Assembly: GCA_050942995.1 (NCBI GenBank)
Contig: JBMNOI010000024.1
Span: 1-36,078, forward strand
DNA length: 36,078 nt
Direction: 5' to 3'
DNA from: JBMNOI01 sp050942995
GTDB taxonomy: Bacteria; Chloroflexota; Anaerolineae; UBA1429
The stretch's first letter is position 1. Every line of letters starts with the position of its first letter. The notes below the pieces were generated by a model that saw only the letters and a list, made by a program, of their open reading frames with translations, was not told the origin of the DNA and did no database searches. The position numbers were made by a program, and so were the translations under genes. Positions 15,651-24,142 of the stretch are shown here, one piece after another.

Positions 15651-17983
15651 CCACGGCGCGACGGGCTCTGCGCATCACCGTGCGCGGTGTGGTACAGGGG
15701 GTGGGATTCCGCCCCTTCGTTTACCGCATCGCCCGGGAAAACCAGATCGCCGGGTGGGTCCGCAATACCTCCTGGGGCGTCGAGATGGCGGCAGAGGGTG
15801 AAGCGGCCGCGCTGGACGCGTTCGTTCATGCGCTGCGCCACGAGATTCCGCCCCTGGCGCGCATCGACGCATTGACCATCGACGAGGCCACTCCCGACGG
15901 TCTGCGCGAATTCGAGATCCTGCACAGCGAGGCCCAGACGGGCGCCTATCAGCCCGTATCGCCCGATACGGCGACCTGCGCCGATTGCCTGCACGAGTTG
16001 CTGGATCCTGCCGACCGGCGCTATCGCTACCCGTTCATCAATTGTACCAACTGCGGCCCGCGATTTACCATCATCGAGGATGTGCCCTACGACCGGCCGC
16101 TGACCACCATGCGTGCCTTTGACATGTGCCCCACCTGCCGGCACGAGTACGACGATCCGCTGGACCGTCGCTTTCACGCCCAGCCCAACGCCTGCCCCGT
16201 CTGCGGCCCGCACGTCACTCTGATGGATGCCGACGGTCGAGTCCTGGCCGAACGCGACGATGCCCTGCGTCGCGTAGCCGCTCTGTTGCGAGAAGGGGCT
16301 ATCGTGGCCGTCAAAGGGTTGGGCGGCTACCAGCTCGCCTGCGACGCGACCGATGCAGCTGCCGTGATCCGGTTGCGGCAGCGCAAACGCCGACCACACA
16401 AGCCCTACGCCGTGATGGTGACCGATCTGGAAGAGGTGCGACGACACGCCGAGATCGACGAGGTCGAGGCCGCCCTGCTGGGCGGGCCCGCCGCCCCGAT
16501 CGTGCTGTTGCCCTGGTGGTCCGGGTCGTCCATCGTCCGCGAGGTGGCCCCACATATGGACACCATCGGGTTGATGCTCCCCTATACGCCGCTGCATCAT
16601 ATTCTGCTGCGCGATACGGCCCGCCCGCTGGTGATGACCAGCGGCAACCTGAGCGAAGAGCCCATCGCCCGCGACAACGATGAAGCGTTGCGTCGGCTGA
16701 AGGATATCGCCGACTATTATCTGGTGCACAACCGCGATATCCATTCGCGCTATGACGACAGCGTCTGGTTTGTGGCCGCCGGTGAAGCTCAACCGGTGCG
16801 CCGCGCCCGAGGATACGCCCCCGATCCCATCGGCCTGCCCTTCGAGGCGCGCCCCATCCTCGCCGTAGGCGGCGAGCTCAAGAATGCCTTTTGCCTGACG
16901 CGCGATCGCTACGCCTTTGTCAGCCAGCACATCGGCGATATGGAGAATCTGGAGACGCTGGAGCACTTTGGCGAGACGCTGGCGTTGTATCGGCGGCTGT
17001 TCCGCGTCGAGCCTGCCATAGTGGCCCACGACATGCACCCCGACTATGCCACCACGCGCTATGCGCTGGAGCAGCCGGGAGAGCATGTGGCCGTACAGCA
17101 TCATCACGCCCATCTGGCGGCCTGCCTGACCGACGCCGGGATGCCGGACGAGCCGGCCATCGGCGTCATCATGGACGGCACCGGCTACGGCCTCGACGGC
17201 CACATCCGGGGAAGCGAATTCCTGCTGGGCGATGCCCGGGGCTATCGACGCGCCGCGCATCTGGCCTATCTGCCCTTGCCGGGCGGTGATGCGGCCACCC
17301 GACGTCCCAATCGCATCGCCCTGGCCTATATGCAGACGCTGGCCGCCGGAGACGACCTGCCCCCGACATTGCGAGGCGTATCGGCGGCCGAGGTCGAGAC
17401 AGTGCGCACCATGATCGCGCGAGGGCTGAACACGCCGTTCACCTCTTCCGCCGGGCGCCTGTTCGATGCCGTCTCAGCGCTGCTGGGTGTGTGCGGTGAC
17501 GCAAGCTATGAGGCTCAGGCGGCCATCGAACTGGAAGAGGTCGCGCAAAAGGACGCTCGCTCCGGCGACACGGCTTTGTACGAGTGGGAGACGGCCCCCG
17601 CGGGTGAGGCGGAAGGGGGCGGCATCACCGCCCACATCCCCCCGATACAAACGCGTATCCTCCGTCTGGAACGCCTGTGGGGGGGCATCCTGAACGACAT
17701 CCGGGCCGGCGTGCCCGTTTCTCGCATCGCCTGCCGGTTTCACCGAACGCTGGCGCGCATGATTGCCGATACCTGTATCGCCCTGCGCCGTGAAAGCGGC
17801 CTGAATCGCGTGGCGTTGAGCGGCGGCTGCTTTCAGAATCGCCTGCTTTTGACCCTGACGCTCGAACATCTGCAGGATGCCGGATTCACGGTGTTAACCC
17901 ACCGACGAGTGCCCTGTAACGACGGCGGACTGGCCCTGGGGCAGGCCATGGTCGCCCATTATCAAACAAACAACGGAGGCTAA
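15620..17983 (+). CDS. hypF: carbamoyltransferase HypF
   Basis: HypF uses carbamoyl phosphate and ATP to load a carbamoyl group onto HypE, the precursor of the cyanide ligands of the active-site iron. The 787 residues hold all expected modules. These are an acylphosphatase domain (about 16-105, VQGVGFRPFVYR), two zinc-finger pairs (about 115-200, CADC, CTNC, CPTC, CPVC), a YrdC-like domain (about 205-395, KPYAVMVTD and MTSGNLSEEPI) and a Kae1-like domain with the metal motif HHHAH and DGTGYGLDG. Length is normal. The chosen ATG overlaps hypB by 31 bases; a somewhat later start is possible, since the acylphosphatase domain begins only at about residue 16. Confidence 0.96.
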   Translation: MADRTHAGQVATARRALRITVRGVVQGVGFRPFVYRIARENQIAGWVRNTSWGVEMAAEGEAAALDAFVHALRHEIPPLARIDALTIDEATPDGLREFEILHSEAQTGAYQPVSPDTATCADCLHELLDPADRRYRYPFINCTNCGPRFTIIEDVPYDRPLTTMRAFDMCPTCRHEYDDPLDRRFHAQPNACPVCGPHVTLMDADGRVLAERDDALRRVAALLREGAIVAVKGLGGYQLACDATDAAAVIRLRQRKRRPHKPYAVMVTDLEEVRRHAEIDEVEAALLGGPAAPIVLLPWWSGSSIVREVAPHMDTIGLMLPYTPLHHILLRDTARPLVMTSGNLSEEPIARDNDEALRRLKDIADYYLVHNRDIHSRYDDSVWFVAAGEAQPVRRARGYAPDPIGLPFEARPILAVGGELKNAFCLTRDRYAFVSQHIGDMENLETLEHFGETLALYRRLFRVEPAIVAHDMHPDYATTRYALEQPGEHVAVQHHHAHLAACLTDAGMPDEPAIGVIMDGTGYGLDGHIRGSEFLLGDARGYRRAAHLAYLPLPGGDAATRRPNRIALAYMQTLAAGDDLPPTLRGVSAAEVETVRTMIARGLNTPFTSSAGRLFDAVSALLGVCGDASYEAQAAIELEEVAQKDARSGDTALYEWETAPAGEAEGGGITAHIPPIQTRILRLERLWGGILNDIRAGVPVSRIACRFHRTLARMIADTCIALRRESGLNRVALSGGCFQNRLLLTLTLEHLQDAGFTVLTHRRVPCNDGGLALGQAMVAHYQTNNGG

Positions 17984-17987
17984 CCCC

Positions 17988-18290
17988 ATGTGCCTTGCCG
18001 TACCCCTTCAGATCAAGCGCATTGACGGTGATATGGCCGATGTCGAGCTGGGAGGTGTGTTGCGTCAGGTCAGCCTGGTGCTCACGCCCGAGGCTCGCGA
18101 GGGCGACTATGTGTTGGTTCATACCGGCTTTGCCATCAGTGTGCTGGACGAGGACGAAGCACGAGAGACGCTGGCCCTCTTTGCCGAGCTGGAAGAGGCC
18201 GGTCGGGCGATAGACGCCGGGTCGACCGATGAGAGAGTAGAATCTCCCCCGGAATCGCCCGGCGATCAGGCAGAACGGATCGATAGATGA
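17988..18290 (+). CDS. hypC: hydrogenase maturation chaperone HypC
   Basis: HypC carries the Fe(CN)2CO unit with HypD and hands it to the hydrogenase large subunit. The start MCLAVP supplies the essential Cys2, and GDYVLVHTGFAI is the conserved core. At 100 residues it is longer than a minimal HypC (about 75-80), owing to an acidic, Ser/Pro-rich tail after about residue 78. GGAGG lies 8 bases before the ATG, and the stop overlaps hypD. Confidence 0.95.
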   Translation: MCLAVPLQIKRIDGDMADVELGGVLRQVSLVLTPEAREGDYVLVHTGFAISVLDEDEARETLALFAELEEAGRAIDAGSTDERVESPPESPGDQAERIDR

Positions 18291-19387
18291 AGCATACCGA
18301 TGAATATCGCAATCCCACCATTGCCCGGCGACTCATCGCCGACATTCAGGCCATGGGTGGCGACACGATGCGTATCATGGAGTTCTGCGGTGGGCACACC
18401 CACTCGATCATGCGCTACGGCATTCGCCAGGCACTCGATCCGGCGGTGCGCATGCTCTCTGGCCCCGGCTGTCCGGTGTGCGTTACCTCGGACGCCGATA
18501 TCGATCGGGCCATCGACCTGGCCCACCGCCCCGGCGTCACGGTGGCCACCTTTGGCGACATGATCCGCGTGCCCGGCAGCCGCTCCAGCCTGCAGGAGGC
18601 GCGCGCCGCCGGAGCGCAGGTGCAGGTGGTCTACTCTGCCCTGGATGCGCTGGATCTGGCCCGACGCCATCCACAAGAGGCGGTGGTGATGCTGGGTATC
18701 GGCTTTGAGACCACCGCCCCGACAGTGGCCGCCTCGCTGGTACAGGCGCATAAAGAGGGGTTGAGCAACTATTACGTCTACTGTATGCACAAGCTGACCC
18801 CACCGGCCATGCGGGCCATTCTGGATAGCGGCGAGGTGCGTGTGGATGCCATCCTCGGCCCCGGCCATGTGACGGCCATCACCGGCTGGCGCGCCTGGGA
18901 GTTCCTGCCGAAAGAATATGGCATTCCCTGCGCCGTGTCGGGATTCGAGCCGGTGGATATTTTACAGGCCGTCCGCGCCCTGAAGCAGGCCGATGCCTCC
19001 GGCACGCCACAGGTGGTAAATCCCTATTCCCGTGGCGTGACCGCCGAGGGCAACGCCGTGGCACAGGCCATGCTCGAACGGGTCTTTCGGGTGACGGATG
19101 CGCGCTGGCGCGGCCTGGGAGAGATCCCCGCCAGCGGTCTGGCTTTGAGCGACGAGTACGCCGCCCACGACGCCGAAATCGCCTTCGATCTGGGGCCCGC
19201 CCCCGAGGGAGATGCCGCCCATGCGCGCGGCTGCCGTTGTGGCGAGGTGCTTCGCGGTGTCATCGATCCACCCGAATGCCCCATGTTCGGTCGGGCCTGC
19301 ACGCCCGTCCGCCCTGTAGGGCCGTGCATGGTCTCGGCGGAGGGGGCCTGTGCCGCCCATTATCGCTACGGAGGGACTACCGACTGA
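18287..19387 (+). CDS. hypD: hydrogenase maturation iron-sulfur protein HypD
   Basis: HypD is the [4Fe-4S] scaffold on which the Fe(CN)2CO group is assembled with HypC and HypE. The 366-residue protein contains EFCGGHTH (Cys34), GPGCPVC (Cys62, Cys65), GFETTAPT, and a C-terminal cysteine-rich stretch (CRCGEVLRG...CPMFGRACTP...GPCMVS) for the cluster. It overlaps hypC (ATGA) and its TGA shares bases with the hypE ATG. Length and motifs are complete. Confidence 0.97.
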   Translation: MKHTDEYRNPTIARRLIADIQAMGGDTMRIMEFCGGHTHSIMRYGIRQALDPAVRMLSGPGCPVCVTSDADIDRAIDLAHRPGVTVATFGDMIRVPGSRSSLQEARAAGAQVQVVYSALDALDLARRHPQEAVVMLGIGFETTAPTVAASLVQAHKEGLSNYYVYCMHKLTPPAMRAILDSGEVRVDAILGPGHVTAITGWRAWEFLPKEYGIPCAVSGFEPVDILQAVRALKQADASGTPQVVNPYSRGVTAEGNAVAQAMLERVFRVTDARWRGLGEIPASGLALSDEYAAHDAEIAFDLGPAPEGDAAHARGCRCGEVLRGVIDPPECPMFGRACTPVRPVGPCMVSAEGACAAHYRYGGTTD

Positions 19388-20415
19388 TGGCCGATGACAT
19401 CATTACACTAGGTCACGGAAGTGGCGGCATACTGGGGCACGAACTGGTCTCTCGCCTGTTCCTCAAGCATTTCAGCGATCCGTTGCTGGGCGGGCTGGAG
19501 GATGCTTCCCTTATCGGGCTGGACGACGGTGACGGCCGCCTGGCCGGGCAGCCGGTATTTACCACCGATTCGTACGTCATCCACCCCCTCTTTTTCCCCG
19601 GCGGGGATATCGGCAAGCTGGCCGTGTGTGGCACGGTGAACGATCTGGCCATGCGCGGCGCCCGCCCCATGTATCTCAGCGCCGGGTTCATTCTGGAGGA
19701 GGGGTTCCCTCTGGCCGACCTGGAGCGCATCGCCGCCTCGATGGCCGAGACCGCCCGCGTCGCTGGCGTGCGTATCGTCACCGGCGATACCAAGGTTGTA
19801 GAGCGGGGCAAGGGCGACGGAGTGTTCATCAATACCGCCGGCATCGGTCTGGTGCCTCATGGTATACAGATTAGCGGCGCAGGCGTGCAACCCGGCGATG
19901 TGCTGCTGCTCAGTGGCGCGGTGGGCGACCACGGACTGGCCATCATGACCCAGCGCGAAGGGCTGCGATTCGAAAGCCCTCTGCGCAGCGACTGCGCCCC
20001 GCTGAACGGCCTGGTCGCCGCCATGCTGGATGTCTGCCCGCGCATCCACACACTGCGCGATCCGACCCGTGGCGGCCTGGCCACCACCCTTAACGAGCTG
20101 GCCGATCAGTCGCAGGTAGGCATCGAGATCAATGAAGATGCCGTGCCGGTGCACGAGGCGGTGCGCGCCGCCAGCGAGGTGCTGGGGCTCGATCCTCTCT
20201 ACGTCGCCAACGAGGGCAAGCTGATCGCCGCCGTGCCCGCCGACGAAGCCGAAGCGGTACTACGCGCCATGCGGGCGCATCCGCTGGGCGCCGAGTCCGC
20301 CGTCATCGGCCGGGCCACCGACCGTCACCCGGGTCGGGTAACGCTGCGGACCATCCTGGGCACTCATCGCCTGCTGGATATGCTGGCCGGTGAGCAGCTC
20401 CCCCGCATCTGCTGA
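19387..20415 (+). CDS. hypE: hydrogenase expression/formation protein HypE
   Basis: HypE dehydrates the carbamoyl group on its own C-terminal cysteine to a thiocyanate, which becomes the cyanide ligand. The 342-residue product (PurM/AIR-synthase fold) begins MADDIITLGHGSGG and ends in PRIC, the required terminal cysteine. It also has CGTVNDLAMRGARP, GDTKVVERGKGDG and TRGGLATTLNELA. The start at 19387 overlaps the hypD stop (TGATG); codons upstream in the same frame belong to hypD territory. It closes the operon; no hydrogenase subunit follows. Confidence 0.97.
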   Translation: MADDIITLGHGSGGILGHELVSRLFLKHFSDPLLGGLEDASLIGLDDGDGRLAGQPVFTTDSYVIHPLFFPGGDIGKLAVCGTVNDLAMRGARPMYLSAGFILEEGFPLADLERIAASMAETARVAGVRIVTGDTKVVERGKGDGVFINTAGIGLVPHGIQISGAGVQPGDVLLLSGAVGDHGLAIMTQREGLRFESPLRSDCAPLNGLVAAMLDVCPRIHTLRDPTRGGLATTLNELADQSQVGIEINEDAVPVHEAVRAASEVLGLDPLYVANEGKLIAAVPADEAEAVLRAMRAHPLGAESAVIGRATDRHPGRVTLRTILGTHRLLDMLAGEQLPRIC

Positions 20416-20421
20416 TTCCGC

Positions 20422-20445
20422 ATGGGCGCCTGTACAGGCGCCCAT
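20422..20445 (+). terminator. perfect 24-bp palindrome after hypE
   Basis: ATGGGCGCCTGT is followed directly by its reverse complement ACAGGCGCCCAT, 6 bases after the hypE stop. It would form a strong hairpin, with a few central bases opened as loop. No T-run follows, so termination is likely but not certain; a protein-binding site is the alternative. Confidence 0.55.
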
Positions 20446-20503
20446 ATCTGTTATAGCGCCCACTCACCGCCGGTGCAGGACCGTAAGGGGCCGTTGTCCC
20501 CAA

Positions 20504-20531
20504 TTGTTCCCCGGCCGTCATTGGCTATAAT
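20504..20531 (+). promoter_or_regulatory. promoter of the MFS transporter gene
   Basis: TTGTTC (20504-20509), a 16-base spacer and a perfect TATAAT (20526-20531). The leader of about 50 bases ends in GAAGGTG before the ATG at 20588. Confidence 0.6.
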
Positions 20532-20587
20532 ATCAGAGATCACAATTCGGCGACCCCGCGTTCGGCTCGCCTATTCGAAGGTGCCTC

Positions 20588-21787
20588 ATGGACAAAAAAG
20601 AGAACACGCTGCTGGGAGTAAGCATCGGCCATGCCGCCCACGATAGCTGGTATGGTCTGGCGCCGGTGTTGCTGGCGGCCCTCAGCGCCCCGATGCAACT
20701 CTCCAACTCGGATATCGGCCTCATCCTGCTCTTCTATCAGGCGTTATCCTCCGTCAGTCAGCCCGTATTCGGGCGCTGGAGCGAGCGATTCGGCGGTCGC
20801 CCCTTTGCCGTGGGGTCGATCCTGTGGACCACCCTCATGTTTTCAGCGGCGTTGTTCGTACAGAGCAAGGTCGGCCTGATGGTCTGTATCGGGCTGGCGG
20901 GGCTGGGCTCGGGCGCCTGGCATCCGCAGGGAACCACCAACGCCACCGTCGCGGGAGGCGAACGATGGGGCGCCACCGCCACCGCCATCTTTTTCCTGGG
21001 CGGCACGCTGGGCTCGGCCTATCTGGGCGCGGCATTGGGCGGCTGGCTGCTGGAAGCGTACGGTCGCCGGGCGTTGCTGGTGATCGCGGCCGTTGCCTGC
21101 TTTATCGCCTTGACTGTTGTGCGACGCACGGTGCCGCAAAAATTGCTCACCGCGACAGAAGGTACCAAAAACGTCCAGACCGCCAACGGATCGACGGCAG
21201 GGTCGTTCTGGATGTTACTGGTCATGCTGCTCATCGGCATCGCCATGCGCTCGCTCACCTTCACCAGCCTGACCACCTACGTATCCAAGTATCAGCAGGA
21301 TCTGGGCGCTTCACCGGCCACCTACGGCATGTTGATGTCGGTCTTTCTGACCACCGTCGCTGTGGGTGGCGTCGTCGGTAGCTACCTGGCCGATCGTTTG
21401 GGGCTCAAACGGGTGCTGGCCGGGTCGTTGATCATCTCGGCAGGGCTCTTGTTCTTCTTTTTGCGCACCACAGGGTTCGCCAGTTACGTCCTGTTCGCCC
21501 TTCTCGGATTGATCTTTGGCCCCTCGCATACCCTGTTCCTGGTGGCCGGGCAGCGCCAGTTCCCCACGCGTATGGCGATGATGGCCGGTATCTTTCTCGG
21601 CTTTACGTTTGTGAGCGGCGCCGGGGGCGCCTGGGTATTGGGCTTGCTGGCCGACCGCTTCGGCCTGAGCACCATGCTGGGCGTGTTGCCCTGGGCCGTC
21701 GTCGCCGCGCTGGCCGCCGCACTGATGGGCGTCCCCCGTGAAGCACCACGCCCCACCCCTCAGCCCGAGGATGCGGTGACAGCCTGA
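20588..21787 (+). CDS. MFS transporter, fosmidomycin-resistance (Fsr)-like
   Basis: The 399-residue protein has about 12 hydrophobic helices in two halves joined by a polar loop (about residues 185-208). The early GHAAHDSWYGLAPVLL and the later GLGSGAWHPQG, with a conserved His-Pro in the fourth helix region, are typical of the Fsr branch of major facilitator exporters. QPVFGRWSERFGGR is the usual loop-2/3 motif. The substrate is unknown; the family name comes from E. coli Fsr and does not prove drug export. It has its own promoter and a strong terminator, so it is a single-gene unit. Confidence 0.88.
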   Translation: MDKKENTLLGVSIGHAAHDSWYGLAPVLLAALSAPMQLSNSDIGLILLFYQALSSVSQPVFGRWSERFGGRPFAVGSILWTTLMFSAALFVQSKVGLMVCIGLAGLGSGAWHPQGTTNATVAGGERWGATATAIFFLGGTLGSAYLGAALGGWLLEAYGRRALLVIAAVACFIALTVVRRTVPQKLLTATEGTKNVQTANGSTAGSFWMLLVMLLIGIAMRSLTFTSLTTYVSKYQQDLGASPATYGMLMSVFLTTVAVGGVVGSYLADRLGLKRVLAGSLIISAGLLFFFLRTTGFASYVLFALLGLIFGPSHTLFLVAGQRQFPTRMAMMAGIFLGFTFVSGAGGAWVLGLLADRFGLSTMLGVLPWAVVAALAAALMGVPREAPRPTPQPEDAVTA

Positions 21788-21806
21788 ATCATCGATAGAT
21801 AACAAA

Positions 21807-21841
21807 AGCCCTCGTCATAAACGACGAGGGCTCTTTTTTTT
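21807..21841 (+). terminator. rho-independent terminator after the MFS gene
   Basis: AGCCCTCGTC (21807-21816) pairs perfectly with GACGAGGGCT (21823-21832), followed by C and eight T. AAAA on the other side gives weaker function for the converging minus-strand gene. Confidence 0.92.
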
Positions 21842-21857
21842 CTGTTGCTCCGAATGC

Positions 21858-22691
21858 CTACCGGGCCACCGTCATGTCGTCCACGGAAGGGAGGGTGACA
21901 ACCGTCGCAGCCGCGCTGTTGGGCAGGTAGAAAAGGGCGCTCACAGCCGGCGGCGTGCCCGCCTCATCCCCATACACCACCCAGCGAAACGGCCCTTTGC
22001 CCCGGTCACCCTGATCTACATGCCAGCCCAGCACATCTCCGGAGGGCACGGGGCTGCGCCAGCCGTCCACATCGTGCCAGTTACCGACCGAGTCGCGCCA
22101 TTGCACGACGCTATCCCGGCCCGCATCCCCTGCTCTTGCCTGCAACTCGATATAGCTCTCCGGCCAGCCGAGCCGGGTCACTCCCTGCTCCATCGGCACG
22201 TAGCCATCCCTCGGCAACTCGACGACGAGGACACGCTGAGGGGCCGCGGGCAACATAAAGGTGTCCGAACGATGTATCATCGTCCCATCGCTCGGATCAT
22301 ATACAACCCACCGGAAGGGGCCTTTTCCCAGATCCTGCGGCGCCACCCACCAGGACAACGAGCCTCCGCCGACGATCTCTCCCTGCCAGCCGTCCACATC
22401 GTGCTCTATGCCCAGAGCGTCCAACCAACGCACCACCGCCCGGCCGCCCGGCATGTCCGGAGCCAACCGCAGAGTGATCTGCGCGCCATAGAGCCGGGGA
22501 TCGGATTCTGCCGCGACAGGTACGGGTGTCGCAGTGGGCACCGGTGTAGGCGTAGCCCGAGGCGGCAGCGACAGCGGCCTGGCCCGGACGCTGCCCGGAA
22601 ACAGCGCCAGGATCAGGATGAGGAGGAATCCCAAAATCAGGCCGAACAGCACACGTCCGGCAAGGCCGGTATATGTCCGGGTTTTCATCAT
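21858..22691 (-). CDS. membrane-anchored exported protein with two copies of an unrecognised domain
   Basis: I do not recognise the family. The 277-residue protein has one N-terminal hydrophobic segment (about 13-31, signal or anchor) and a Pro/Thr-rich linker (44-59). Two copies of a ~78-residue domain follow, at about 70-148 and 179-257. The landmarks HDVDGW (97-102 and 206-211) and GKGPFRWVVY (122-131 and 231-240) recur at an exact spacing of 109 residues. Each copy ends in a hydrophobic F-x-LP. The Trp/Tyr-rich beta-type pattern suggests an extracellular binding module. AGGAGC precedes the ATG. The gene starts 18 bases after the last stop of the broken surface-protein gene and is probably in its operon. 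Confidence 0.78.
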   Translation of the reverse strand: MMKTRTYTGLAGRVLFGLILGFLLILILALFPGSVRARPLSLPPRATPTPVPTATPVPVAAESDPRLYGAQITLRLAPDMPGGRAVVRWLDALGIEHDVDGWQGEIVGGGSLSWWVAPQDLGKGPFRWVVYDPSDGTMIHRSDTFMLPAAPQRVLVVELPRDGYVPMEQGVTRLGWPESYIELQARAGDAGRDSVVQWRDSVGNWHDVDGWRSPVPSGDVLGWHVDQGDRGKGPFRWVVYGDEAGTPPAVSALFYLPNSAAATVVTLPSVDDMTVAR

Positions 22692-22709
22692 AGTCGCTCC
22701 TTCTCCCTA

Positions 22710-23264
22710 TCAGTGTCGCGCCGGGCCGCCAAAGTGCGTCGGATCATCGTTGGTTTCGAGCGTGGGCACATCCTCATCAAGTTGCACGCCCACACTACTC
22801 CTTACCACCTTGTCCGGACCGGCGATGTTGTTGTACGAGCCGCCGGCGATCTCGTGCCGCTCCAGAACGGCTCCATAGTGAGTCAGTGGATCGACCGAGT
22901 CCACATGGGCATACAGCCGGGCCGATTCCGGTATCGTGGCCGGCAGATGGCTCTCCTCGGCCCAGTAGTAGGCTCCGCCGGTCACGAGTTGCAGTGTGGC
23001 CCCGGGCACCAGCGGCAGCGCGTTGCCGGTAACACCCCATGCCACGCCATGAGGCGCCAGTTCCTGCCAGATCTGCCCCACCCGGGTGGGCACAGATCGT
23101 GGATCAATGTAGAGATCCACAAAGAACTCTTGTGTGGGCAGCACCGGCAGATTGCCGGCATTGCGGATGGTCACCCGCACGCTGTTGCCCACCACCCGAA
23201 TCTCGTCGACCACCAGATCGGGGCCGTGGCGTGCTACGCCATAATAGTCGGGGCGTATAGACAC
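22710..23264 (-). CDS. fragment 4: CARDB domain end of the surface protein
   Basis: The 184 residues carry the CARDB pattern PDLVVDEIRVVGNSVRVTIRN-AGN, an extracellular Ig-like fold found at the ends of bacterial surface proteins, followed by a beta-rich tail without a sorting signal. The frame opens a few codons upstream of the annotated GTG (GPGDLV), consistent with continuation from fragment 3 through a frameshift. No ribosome-binding site is seen. Confidence 0.5.
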   Translation of the reverse strand: MSIRPDYYGVARHGPDLVVDEIRVVGNSVRVTIRNAGNLPVLPTQEFFVDLYIDPRSVPTRVGQIWQELAPHGVAWGVTGNALPLVPGATLQLVTGGAYYWAEESHLPATIPESARLYAHVDSVDPLTHYGAVLERHEIAGGSYNNIAGPDKVVRSSVGVQLDEDVPTLETNDDPTHFGGPARH

Positions 23265-24121
23265 CAGATCTCCCGGACCGATACGGTGAGAGTAAAGCGC
23301 GTGCTGGTTATGTCGGTCTCATCATCCGCATAGATGATGATCTCGGCGGTGCCGATGGCTCCTTCAGGGAGCGTAATGGTCAATGTGCGTGCTGCGCCGC
23401 TGCCTCCCAGCACGATGGCGTCGTCAGGTACCAGATCCTGATTGGAGGATTCGGCCCATACAATCAGATCGTCAGCCGTGGTCTCGATATCGCCGACAGT
23501 AAAAGAGAGGGGCCCCACGGTGACTGTGCCCACAATGATCCTCTGATTAACGATATCGGTGATGGTGGGCGCATCGTTCACCGGATGAACGGTGATGATC
23601 AATTCGTGCGGCGCGGAGGTATCCTCTCCGTCGTTTGCGGTGCCTCCATCGTCCTGTAACGTCACCGTCAGCGCCGCCACGCCATGGGCATCATCAGCGG
23701 GAGTAAAGGTCAAATCGCCGGTCGCCGCATCGATGGCCGGTAACACGGCGAACATCTCTTCATCATCTGCCGCCACCCCAAACGTCAGCAACTGCGCTGT
23801 CTCATCTACCGGTCCCGGAGACATATCCGTCGCCCAGCCCGGAACCGTCTGCGGGCCACAATCCTCATCCACCTCGATATCAGCCCCGGCCGTAAAGGTC
23901 GGCGCGTCGTTTACGGCGATCACCGTAACCGTCACCGTCGCCACGTCACTCAGTTCGCCATCGCTGATGGTGTAAGTAAAGGTATCGGTGCCGTTGAAAT
24001 CAGGGGGTGGCGTATAGCGAATCAGCCCTCCCACCTCGACGGCGGTACCGTGGTCAGGTACTCCTGTCGATATGATCGACAACAGATCGCCATCGTCGGC
24101 ATCACTATCATTGGCCAGCAC
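23234..24121 (-). CDS. fragment 3: cadherin-like/Ig-like repeats
   Basis: It is in the same reading frame as fragment 2, separated only by the TAG codon and seven codons. The 295 residues hold LANDSDADDGDLLSI...NGTDTFTYTISDGE and a VNDAPTFTAG block. Another repeat with FTPADDAHGVAALTVTLQDDGG follows, and a final VNDAPTITDI-type repeat. The last ~13 residues are probably out of frame after the second frameshift. Confidence 0.5.
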   Translation of the reverse strand: MLANDSDADDGDLLSIISTGVPDHGTAVEVGGLIRYTPPPDFNGTDTFTYTISDGELSDVATVTVTVIAVNDAPTFTAGADIEVDEDCGPQTVPGWATDMSPGPVDETAQLLTFGVAADDEEMFAVLPAIDAATGDLTFTPADDAHGVAALTVTLQDDGGTANDGEDTSAPHELIITVHPVNDAPTITDIVNQRIIVGTVTVGPLSFTVGDIETTADDLIVWAESSNQDLVPDDAIVLGGSGAARTLTITLPEGAIGTAEIIIYADDETDITSTRFTLTVSVREIWCLYAPTIMA

Positions 24122-24142
24122 ATCGATGTCGACTGCCGTATC

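Noticed and set aside
14765..17260. 831-codon open frame on the minus strand
   Set aside because: It covers hypA, hypB and hypF on the opposite strand; the plus-strand proteins have all family motifs, so this is a shadow.
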